Notes under the pieces: model-generated
What the model saw: the letters and a program-made list of their open reading frames with translations, nothing else
What the model was told of the DNA's origin: nothing
The model's database searches: none
Shown: piece by piece, positions 1 to 11,900 of the stretch
How the letters are laid out: every line of letters begins with the position of its first letter
How positions within the stretch are numbered: position 1 is the first letter of the stretch
Program-made: the position numbers and the translations under genes
Source: Sipunculus nudus
Lineage: Eukaryota > Annelida > Sipuncula > Golfingiida > Sipunculidae
Length of the DNA: 64,000 bases
Assembly (NCBI GenBank): GCA_026874595.1
Contig: CM049314.1
Coordinates: 3,249,318 to 3,313,317 of the forward strand
Direction: 5' to 3'

Positions 1-2189
1 GGGCGCTTATTCGGGTTCGTGGCTCACTGGTTACACTTATATGTGTGTCTATGTGTGTAATATTAGGTATTGTGTAATAATTATATTAATATTTTTTCTA
101 CGTAACATTTCAGTTTATCATTTGTTTTGTTTATATCTCACCATATTTTTACCTTACAGTTAATTGGGTGAAGATTGGGGAGGGAATTTTGGGATTTAAA
201 AAATGCAATGAAAGAAGGCCATTTAATGGCACCTGTCACTTGAGATATGAGTTATGTCAATTGAGACATGAGAATAGCTGGTTTAATACATTATTATACA
301 TTATTATGGTCTCATTTTTTTGTAATCAGAGCAGTTCTATTTTGGTAAGTTAATAAAGATTTAATTATTTCATGGCTGTATATTGAATTAAATTTTAATA
401 AGAAGTTGAACTCGATGGTGATCCCTCCGGCTGATGAACTAAACAAAACAAAGTGTTTGGAAAGAAAAATCTTGACTTGTTAGGGCAGCTTACTATGCTT
501 GAACCATACAATTATCATGTCAAATAATGAAAGTATGTTCCCTTCTACCATACTCCTGTATATTCCTTTTACTTTATTGTTTCCTGTATAGCTTTGTATT
601 TTAAACATGTGTGTTGATCTATCATCTCTTTTCTCTGTTGGCCTGAAATAATCAGTTACAGATAAAAATTTGGCTCTACATATCAGCTAGTCTTCATTGC
701 CATATAGTTCATGTGCAGCCCAATAATTAATATCTACATGTCAGAAAACCCAAAATTATTAATTCAATTTAGATTTTATAAAATCAAAATCATTTTAATT
801 GTGTTCTATGGAACAAAATGTCTGAGGAGCAAGGAGCTCACTAATTTGATGCATGTGTTAGTTGTGTACATATGCTTGTCAGTTGCAGATCCATAAATAA
901 GACAACAGGGGGCGAAAATACTGGTTTAGCGGATGTTGAAATTTAATATAAACATTTGATGTCCTCACTGCTTTTGTGTGCTATGCTCATGTTTCCAAGT
1001 ATAAAACTTTACCTATATATGTTGAACTGAATTCCAATGCATCATGGGCGCACTTTGGTTGAAGACTGTATCCCCCCCCCCCCCCCCCCCATGCATTCAC
1101 ACACACTTTTTCAACCAGGAGGTTTGGTAATTTAATGAATGTTAAGGTCGGAAAAGTCAAGGGGTGAAACGCTAGGCCCTACCCATTGACGACCCGGGTT
1201 TCCCTGAGAGGGGTTGTAGTTGCCCGTCCAAGGTGGGTTGTTTCCTCCACCTCTACAGATTACCGAATGCCACCATCCGAGCTTTGGAGAATTCCTCATA
1301 TTAGTTATTATAGCTCTAAAATAAATAAAGTTTATACAAAATAATTGAATGTATTTTTTCATTCAATATAAGCTTGTCTGCAATTTATAAAGATTATAAG
1401 TTGTTGCCAATAATGTGTTGCAAAGTTTTTTCAATATCATGAAATGCAGGGTTTCAGAAGTAAGTTGATAAGTGATCGATAATATATGTTTCCCATAGTT
1501 TCATGATATTGTAGTACTAGAGATTAAATTCTCAAATAAAAGAAAATCAGTCAGGTAATTTAGAATTTTTAGGCAAGATCATTTTACTTCTCCTTGGTGT
1601 CTAAAGAAGTTTGATCCGTTGAAAGTGTTTGGATGTCGGGGGGGGGGGGGGGGTGAAGTTCTACTGGGAACAGTAATTTTACCCCTGAAATGCATATGAC
1701 ATAATGTAACAATCATTTCCATTTAATATGCTTGTACACATAATAATAATTTGCTCATATTTATTAAAGTTTTGTATTTTGACAGAATAGACATGTATAA
1801 AGATTTAACTTAATATCATTTCAGACTCTTTGGTATGTCACATGTAGTGCTCAACAAAACTTTTGTCCAACAATATGTGTTGTTTAAAAGAAGCCAGTAA
1901 CCCTTATCGCTGCACTTTCCGGTAGTTTTTGTTTCACATATAGTGACATATAGTTTCACATATTTCACATATCTTAAAATAAAAATACATATCGTAATGT
2001 TTATATGCCAGTTTTCTGTTGAAAAATAAAACTTTTGCATTATTAGTTATGCAACATCCGACACCGCATGTCAACTTTAACAGTAACAAGTAGACAACGG
2101 CTAATCATGATATTTCATAATTTCATTTGCATTTTACATGAAAATTCTTTGGTCGTGCATAATGAGCTGGTCTTTCCAAACACTTAATA
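1..2189. other. Non-coding 3' flank of gene 1, AT-rich
   Basis: No coding or RNA gene was recognised. It holds a 19-nt poly-C run at 1072-1090 and a 16-nt poly-G run at 1638-1653. A GC-richer patch at about 1140-1300 looks like an old inserted element that I cannot classify. Confidence 0.5.
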
Positions 2190-3380
2190 TAACATTTCAT
2201 TACTCAGGGGTCGTAATAACGAGGGTCCAACCAATAACAACTTATAAAAACCTGAATAACGGTTCCAATGTCCGGAAATCGGGGATCCAGGCAGCAAAAC
2301 TTGGTCTGAAACCCTTACGAAAAGTGTCGGTAGCTGTAAAAAAAGGGGGGGGGTCCCGGATCCCCCTGATTCGCTTCTGTATTATGTTTATGTTTATTTT
2401 TTTCGTATCTAACAAATGACCTTTAATATTTATGACATTTCATTAGTATTATGACAATGTAACATGCCAGAACCACCAGCAGATCAATGGCATACAAGAA
2501 CATTCTGAGAGCAGAAGTTCCAGGTTACAAGAAATTGTAGTAACAATTCCTGTCCAAAGGGGAGGGGGTCTATGCTGGTCCAGAGACTATATGGTCTACC
2601 CCTATATTGATAGCATATCGTGTCTGTGATGCTTTTCTACCATTACATTGTCATGGCAATGGCCATGATTTTCCATGATTGTGTTTATTAATAAATATAT
2701 GACTTTTTAAAATATTTCATTACTATTTTGCCTTAGTTACGGGTCACATGGCTACAATCACCGACGGATTAAGGGCAAACAAGAAAATTCTGATTACAGA
2801 GGTTCCTGGCTAACTAGAAAAATATTTATTACAGTTACTAAAGGGGAATTGTTCCATGCTGGTCCAACAGCTATAAGGTCTGTTCCTGTGTTGTACGTCT
2901 ATTATGTCTATGGTGATTTTCTGCCATTACGTAGTCATAGCATTGGCCATGATTTTGCATGAATATAACATTAACTGAACCACATCATATTTGCCTTGAC
3001 TCAGAGAGCTCAAACCATATTAATAAACACAGAGAGTACTATGATGGTATAAGTAACAATGCAACTACAGATTTTCAAATACTAATGGTTTTCTATTAAA
3101 CTGTTACCATAGCAACGTAGATAAATCAGGAAGCTTTAAATACACATTTCAACCTACTTTGCTTGTGTTTTTTATGGAGTTTAATCATACATGTATGCTT
3201 TTTCTTAAATTCCTTGTTTTTACTTATGCTTTGCCATGGCAACGGCTGTGGGGCTCACACCCACCACTAATAAAGTGTCAGATATGCAGATTATGACAGC
3301 TTATTATCCTGGCTAGCAGAAAACTAAATGAAAATTAGTGTCTTAGGGGGAGGGAGGGGGTGTATGGTGACCCGCAGTCT
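2190..3380. repeat. Degenerate tandem array, unit about 275 bp
   Basis: The segments 2437-2680 and 2713-2962 align along their length: an ATTTCATTA start, a CTGGTCCA core, a TTCTACCATTAC / TTCTGCCATTAC block and an end near GGCCATGATTTT. Weaker partial copies occur at about 2195-2360 and 3225-3380, the latter with a CCTGGCTAGCAGAAAACTA core. No function is apparent. Confidence 0.6.
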
Positions 3381-3474
3381 AAATTGATCAAATCGGTAAC
3401 GGGTATCATCAACAGACTCTAGAACTAAACACTTCAGTGCGGCAAGTATTAATGCATTACATATTTATAAAACG

Positions 3475-3489
3475 CATATATATATATTC

Positions 3490-3548
<59 letters not shown>
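3475..3548. repeat. (TA)n microsatellite
   Basis: Imperfect alternating TA run. Confidence 0.9.
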
Positions 3549-3549
<1 letters not shown>

Positions 3550-4456
3550 CATAGCTAATATGTTGTGGAAATGAATTTTTATGTAATACAAGTGGCAATG
3601 GGAACGTTGATGGTGTATCAATGCGAGTGCTAGCGGATAATTCTGATAATAATGCAATTTACAATGTTCCTTTAAACAGAGAATAGTAAAAATAGTAGCT
3701 GATACGGAGAGTGCAATATAGAATGGGTGCAAATAATAGTAACGTGCAGATATAAAATATGTAATTTAAAATCTTGTAGTACCAGTAAATTTAGATATTT
3801 TTTTTCAACGTAAAACTTAATTTTATTTTATAGGAGTTCTTGTAGACACAAGCTATTATATATGTGTGTCTCTCATTTGCTGGGTATTACGTTTACATAT
3901 CTACATTGTGTTTGATATCAATATAATTTTAAAACATCTGTTACGTCTTGTTGTTGCAAACCTTGCAGCATATAATTTAATTTCTAAACTGATTTAAAAA
4001 TAAAAATTCCTTTGTTTAACTTACGCATTTATTAACGCATTTATTCATTCAATTGTAGTGATATTGATGTGCATAATAAATAGCCTCTTATAATACCGTG
4101 TATCATTAAAAACCAACTATTTATACGAATTTGAAACAAGCTAAATTAAGTATCAGTCTGCTGATATTATACGATAGTTAGCAATGGCTAAATATTTAGC
4201 TTAACTTAGAAACAAAATATTCTTTCAGATGACGTTATAAATGTTGATAATGCACAATAAGGATCAATTTCTTTAATAATATTGTTCCAAATACCAACCC
4301 TTTTAATTTGTTTTCCAGTAGGCTGCAGTTTTACAAGGACCTGACAAAAATAATGTATTCTTCTTGTTCTGTTATAATGTACATTTAAGATTTTGCTAAA
4401 TACATATTTCACTATTAAAATGGAGGCATTATACAGCTGACTGGACAACAAATTGT

Positions 4457-4489
<33 letters not shown>

Positions 4490-4508
4490 CTATCTATATG
4501 TGTGTGTT
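4457..4508. repeat. (TA)n/(TG)n compound microsatellite
   Basis: A short TA run followed by TG repeats, just downstream of the gene 1 poly(A) candidate. Confidence 0.85.
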
Positions 4509-4577
4509 TATCTTGGTCACATATGTTTAAACTACATATAGGAGTCAAAATATTGGTGTCAGCGTTTAAGACCTCAT

Positions 4578-4583
4578 TTTATT
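4578..4583 (-). promoter_or_regulatory. Candidate poly(A) signal of gene 1
   Basis: AATAAA on the minus strand about 130 nt downstream of the stop codon. Other AATAAA hexamers occur further on (near 4025-4045), so the site actually used is uncertain. Confidence 0.4.
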
Positions 4584-4710
4584 CATTCATTGTATATATT
4601 TGCGAAAAAAGCTATAGTGAAAGACCGAAGCCTCCATTCTTCTTTTTTTTCCGTACATTGTTGCCATTCGTTAATCTTTTTCAATATAAATGCGTGGGCC
4701 TTGAGTGTTC

Positions 4711-4955
4711 TCACATCTTTGTATCTTTCCGTAACGAGCCTTCCCACTCAGCGTACGCATATGCACCAGACAGGGGGAGCCTGACGCGGTTTTGAGTTTT
4801 CGATGACACAGTAGCGTAGCCTGGGGTGAAAGGTACGGAAAGGGTGTCGCACGAACAAAATGGTGGGATTTCTTCATATTTGTTATCTGTGAACACCTCG
4901 TTTGTTGTCATAAGTGAAGACGCTGATTCACATCGGCTCCTCGCTTGACGATTGT
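4711..4955 (-). CDS. Gene 1 last coding exon: cytoplasmic tail
   Basis: 245 nt, phase 1 in, ending in TGA at 4711-4713. The tail contains NKYEEIPPF and GYATVSS, two YxxI/V motifs 16 residues apart, plus an AYAYAE stretch. YEEI is the classic Src-family SH2 target once phosphorylated. It aligns with gene 2 49017-49270 (KYEEV, CATVSS, NAYAE). Confidence 0.85.
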
Positions 4956-5889
4956 CTGTTAAAATCAAATACCTCACATTATTAACACATACAAAGATGA
5001 TCTTGAATCATTAAAGCCAAATACATTGTACGTTTAACTTGTATATGCAGGAAACAAAGCATCTGCCAAAGAGCGTATCTGTATTTCAAATGTCAAACTT
5101 ACCTGACCATAAGGCTAAATTTGATGACTCCTTGTACTTCTGTCTTTTCTTCCTAATAATATTATATGCAGCTATTACTACCTTGAGTTTAATGCCTTTT
5201 CAGACTTTTTATAACGGTCTTTAAAAATGCTTTCAGTGAGTAAGATAAAACAGCAGATCATCTAAAGGTCTGGAACCTATTTAGTTTATAATGACAAACG
5301 ACCTGAAAAAGGTTTTCACTTCCAGCACATATTCCGTGTCATTTGCTCTAGGAAAGACAATCATTATTATATTTAAGCCAGATTATGTTTTTATTTAAAA
5401 TAAGACAAGGTTACGAAAAAAATTTTTTACAAAATGTCTGCTTAAAGATGATTACATGTTCAGGCAATATAACATATCACAAGATTTCACATAATTATAT
5501 GGTCTCCTCTTCTCTAGGCCTACTAACCGTTCACAGTAACAGGTACACAGCGCCAAAATTGAACCGAAGAAAATGCCACACCCAACCCCCAGCACAAGTC
5601 CGGCCATCTTTGTTCGGCTTTTCGCTAAACATTTAATTGATAGGAGAGGAATCGTTAATAAATGTGTTCCCGTATTTGTTATAATTTTCAAAAGCAAGAT
5701 CATATGAATTTGTGGTCTTCCACATGTAATTGTGCAACAAACTAGTTTCTATTATGTTTATTATGTTTATTATGTTTATAATGAGTATTATAGGTATTCC
5801 TGGCTCACATGCTTTAAACTAACATGAACAATTAATTTGAGATGGTAGGTCTTTCTTGGCTATTTCAAAAATATTGGACAAATATCTTT

Positions 5890-5949
<60 letters not shown>

Positions 5950-8900
5950 CAAAAGAAAGTGATTTAAAAATTATACCTATTGCGAACTTCAATATCTGCT
6001 TTTCTCAATGAGCAATAAGTTTTGATATAAGAAATATTATTACCTCTACATCTACGTCCAATGTAACCCCTTTTACAGGCACACTTTCCGTCAGGCCTGC
6101 ATTTGTCATCTTCACAGCCTTCTCCGCATTTGTAGGAACATAATTCACCGTACCAACCATTAATACAAGAACATGATCCATTTGACTTAGAACAAGTGTT
6201 TTGTTGACATCCCGTCGAGCAATTTTCCGTACAACTCTTGCCATACATACCGTTCATGCATTCTGAAATAAAAAAGGTGGCATGAATACATAATCCTGTT
6301 TCTCGAAGAATTATATACATTATAGCCTTTTTCTTTGATGATATATGCTTTGCATAAATGTGATGACATTTCTTGATACTCAGTCTAACCGACTTGAAAG
6401 CAATCATTGTTTGTCTTATTTGATACCTTTTTAAACAGTTTCGCATTATCATTTGTCGTTTTCTCATCATTTTGGTATATAGTATGAAGAAGTGTATACC
6501 TCAGCTCTCTCATCATTCACTTTGCTCCTGCTCTATTCAAGATCTCAATTTGTATAGTCCCATGTGTGTATGCTTATGTCCCGAAAGAGTTTCAAATACA
6601 GTAAATTACCAATGATAATATCTCACCCTGCTCTCCTGAGACAAATAAGTCTATAACATGTACTCTTCACCTGCAATGTCTAGTTGTTGTTATGATATTG
6701 ATTTCCATTCAAATACCAGACACAATTAAACATATCACTATGGTATTTTCTTGAATCTTCGACAAACGTGTAAATTAGTTTCCGGAGCATAACATACAAG
6801 CATATCCTTTGTAAACTAATTTACAAGTAACGACGGATATTGATCACACATGATAGGTATATCGGAAGAGTCCTCATATGTCTGAATTATATTCTGCCAA
6901 ACCTACCAGACTTACTTCCACGGAGTATAACAGTATATAAAAAATAAGTCCTTTTTTGTGACAATCTTCTTACCTTTAGTGCAGTTGTCTCCCAGAAACC
7001 CTGCCTTGCATGGACAGGATCCATCTCGGTGACAGGAGTTGTCCAGGCAGTTAGCAGGGCATTCCTTCTCACAAAAAGGCCCAAACCAACCATTTTTACA
7101 TGGACATGTTCCACTGGCAGAGGAACATGTGTCTTTGCTACAACCTGTAGAGCATGTGTCAGAACAATTTTGTCCAAACAGCCCCCGTGGACAATCTGAA
7201 AAATTAATTAAAAAATGGTGAAAATAATATAACATTGGCTGACCATATTAACACTAGTTCCCAAGTTATAATTTCAGATAGTCACTTTAAGAGACACAAG
7301 CAAATTTTGTAGTTCGTTACTGAGGAATGTATGAGAGACACATTTCGCTAACTGAAGAGATATTTACTTAATATCTAATAAATGTAAAGCACATGGACTT
7401 ATATAGCGGAACACTGCAAATGACGTATTTGAATAATCTGTGAGATATTTTTTTCTCAATTATTCTAGGGAACAAAATGACCAAATAAAACTTAAACAAC
7501 ACCAGATATATAAATAATTAGCTATCTTGAACTAGCCAGTTGTAATATTGGAAGTTATATAGAAACGACTGTTAGCTCATGCATTAATCTAACTGAAAGA
7601 CCTTATCCCGAATTTTATGTTGACATATAAGGCTTGTGCACCCAAAGTAAATGACTAATTGGAAAGCACTAAATTGCTCAATGTGGACTTTTAAACCAGC
7701 ATATGTGAACAAATCAAATAAGCAAAGAGACAGTGACTTTGATTCTGTAACGTTATTCTCTCACAGGATTTTCCATTACTCGCCTTTGTTACATTTAACA
7801 ATGCTTTAAAGTGTATCCATTAATGATAATATTTATTGAAAACCTGATAACGGAGTACATTTCATTTCATCTCTATTCATATTATTCATATTTGTCAAGA
7901 GTGTTTCTTATTATAGTAACATATTAAATGAACTCTTAAGTATATCAATAACATTTATCAAAATTTCACCTTGAGTCAGCAAATATGTGCGTGTCACATA
8001 TTTTTCTATAAATACCCACGTTTATTACACATCGGTGGAAAAAATCCGGGGACGCAATCACAAATGCCAAAGGGACTGCATTCTCCGGACTTGCAGCCTG
8101 TTCCACACTTGAGGTGACATTTCTCTCCATACCAGCCAGGCAGACATTCACACGATCCATTTACTGCTTTACATGATGTTCCATTACAACCCTTCGAACA
8201 TATGCTACTACACATCACCCCGTACGTCCCAGCCTTACACACTGGAATACAATCGTTAACATGAGAATATTAAAATTTAGATTTAAATTATCAATTCACA
8301 TTCACTTATACTACATTGGTAAACGTATATAGGTTGAAATTGACTTGATTAAATTACATAAAACAAATACATCAAACTAATATCAATAGAATTATTATGG
8401 AAATGTCCTAGGCAGACATGTATTGTCTGTTGTTATTTTATTTTTGTCTTTTTTAATGAGATGAGATAAATTGGAAGTAATCTTTTGTTAGGTGTGTGAA
8501 AGTAAAGATTACCTTCGTCACATCTGCTACCATTGAATCCAGCTTTGCAAAGGCACTCTCCCGTAGAGGAACAATGTTCTTCAACGCAACCCTCCGCACA
8601 CTTGTGTTCACACGTATCGCTGAACCAACCAGCTCTGCAGACGCATGTTCCATTTTTGTTATCACATGTGTTGTTGCATCCAGCGGAGCAATTTTTGTTA
8701 CAAAATGTCCCATAATACCCATCCGAACATTCTGTAATAACCATTCACTGAACATTGTAAATTGACTTTCATTTAGACACAACCTATTATATAAACAGTA
8801 ACATTTTGAATCATAGTAGGGGATGGGGATGTTACGTGTTATTTGCTTCTGTTTATAAAGTAATGTTACCACAAACAGTTGATTACCTGTACACAGATCC

Positions 8901-11900
8901 TTGCTCCATCCAGTTTTACAGCCACATGTGCCATTTTCTTTATTACATGGTTCTAAACATCCGTCTCCGCAGGTGTTGTTACAATCAACTCCATATAAAC
9001 CATCAGCACATGCTGCCAAGAACGATATTTTTCCTTAGAGAATTATTTATTGTCCCAAGTCTAATAACCATAGATACAAGAATGCTAAGAGCGTTTTTAC
9101 TGAGCGTACTAACTGGGTAATCAGAGTGGTGGTTAAATGAATTGATGTTTTGGTTCAGACACATGTATTTTTCTTTGTTCTGATAATTGTGATGACGATA
9201 TTACAATAAATAAGAGAACAATTATCAGGAGACCAATGGTCTTACTTAATAAACAATTTGCGCCCGTATATCCTGGTTTACAGAAACAGGTTCCGTCTGC
9301 GCTACAGGTGTTCGATCTACACCCACTGCCGCACTTTTGTTGACACCCGTTCCCATACCAGCCTTCCTTGCATGTGCATTCACCGGTAGAAAAAGCACAT
9401 GTGTCTTTGCAACCCGGGGAACAATTTGATGTACACATCACCCCAAAAGTTCCAGGACTGCATTCTGAATTTATCAGAAAAACGTCTTAATTTAAGTATA
9501 TCTGTTAATGTGATAACACACATTGTGAACAATGTTCATAATAGTAGTAACTCTTGTAATTGAAGCAATCATTATTGTTATTATTAGGATATTCTTAACC
9601 TACCATTGGAACAATTGCTTCCCATGTACCCTAGGCTGCAGTTGCACGTTCCATTCTCGTTACATCCGCCATTACAGCCTATTGAGCATATGGTTGTGCA
9701 CAAGTTGCCAGCCCATCCAGGTTTACATGTACAGTACCCTGTATCCTTTGAACAATTATCATCCTGGCATCCAGAAGAACAGGTCAAGTTGCAGTCGCTC
9801 CCATACATACCCGGTACACATACTGAAATTAAAAAAAAATGTGCTGACCATAATAAGTTAGGGCATATTATATGCAAATTATGTTTATAAACCATTGGGC
9901 TATTTGGGTTCTCACAAAAAAAAGGAATTGTTTTTGTGGAAGAATAATTTGTTGGGGAAAGAAGCAATTAGACAGAGGCAAATGTTGTTCCAGATAATTG
10001 TCGTTCCTACTGCATATTGGAAGCTATTAATCACTAGTGACAATAACTATATAAACAGAAAGCCAAGCTGAATATGTATCCAAAAATACCCCGAATGAAC
10101 AATAATTAAAATTGGTATTCCATTTTTTTTTTTATTTAAAGAGGCAATTGTGAAAACAGGTGGCATATTAACTTAAAAATTTTCTTATACACATTAACTT
10201 CAAATGTCCCTGTTCCTCACAACGGGTTTAATGAACGTGTATAATTTGTTCATTGACTAATGATTACTTTTTTTCGGTTAAACGCCCCCAGTAATAATGT
10301 TATAGAAAGATATATAGCATTAAAACAGTGCTGACGCATCAGTGACTCGCCAATAAAATTATATACCCCTTTTTAAACGGCAAATGCAACACAGTTTCAC
10401 ACCATTCAGAATGACCACTGCAATCCCATGCCTTTTCAATCCGTTGTGACAAAAATGTTTTAATTCAGCCAAGGAGGAGGTTTTCAAATGAATCGAATTA
10501 TCCACAAGTGTATGCTCCAGAATGATTTGGACCAAGTGTTAAAGTAAATGGCAAAAGTGTTATATAGTGCATAGCTAAAAACCAAATCCATCGCTTTCCT
10601 GTAGATAAAAGGTTTATTCCAACCCCAATCCCTCCACCACGAAACCCCGCTCTTGCATAGTGTCCATGTGAACGCACAGTCCTCATTACCAATACCATTT
10701 AAATACCTATTTAGGTATGAAAAAGGGTAATTTTCATATTCGAATTCCAGTCATTTTGGAGTACCAAATTAGGAATGTGAAGAATAAAACATATATTTAC
10801 CGTCACATCGTAAACCTGCCCAAGCGCTTTTGCACGTACAGTGTCCATTTTTCTTTCTGCACACATCTTGACAACCATGCGAGCACGTTTCATTACAATC
10901 ATTTCCAAAGGTACCGCTTTCACAACCTGTAAAATGAATAAATAACGGCGACTCAGTTTAGGGCTGGGTATCGGTCCGCCTCTTCCGGTACAATACGTAT
11001 TGCGATACAGTTAATTCGATACCGATACGTATTGACGATACGTTTAATTTTTTTGTATATCATTTCTTAATAAAAGCTCTGTTTCTTGTTTTTATATGTT
11101 TTTTTATTTTAACATACAACATATTTAGCATGCTATGCACTTAAGCAGCTTAAGCTTGATATTAAATGAATAAACCAACCAGTTGCTTTTAATTACTTAT
11201 TTGAGCCCTTAGCATGCCTGCCCCCCTTTCTCCCCCCCCCCCCGCACAAACGTGTTTTATTGCATTCGGTGGTGAAGATCATAGGCTGTTTTTTCATGTC
11301 ATGTAATTACAAGTTTTGTATAATTCTATGAATATGAATCCCATTAGTCACTCTCCTGTTTGTAGAGGATTTGTCCCCAGGCTTTATCAATAAATTTATT
11401 GATAAATGATGTTGAACGCGGGAGTTCCGAGTAAATAGACCGTTAAAAAATTAGAGATTGAATGACATATATAAAGATAGGATATATACGTGAATGTACA
11501 CTGTTCCTTGTAGCAATATGTGATGTGAACATAAGTTTCGTTAATAAAGAGAAACGTTATTATCATTCTCCTATTATCGCTCACATGCGCCTGCTTGTCA
11601 TGGAAGTACTGACGTGCATGCGTATATACATATATTTACAAGTCTTAAAAGCCAAAGCAACAGATATATAGGATGCAGTGCATTTAGATTTATAATATGT
11701 AATGGTTATATGTAAAGTTATAGTTAGAATGCTATTCATTGGCAAGCAATCGATACGACCAATACAGCATGGAACGCATTTCGGTTATCGTATCGACGTA
11801 GTGTATCGATTTGTATCGATATATCGATTTATTGATACAGCCCTAACTCATTTACTGGAAGAAATGTCGACTTAGAAAAATTGTAACCACTACTCCTACA

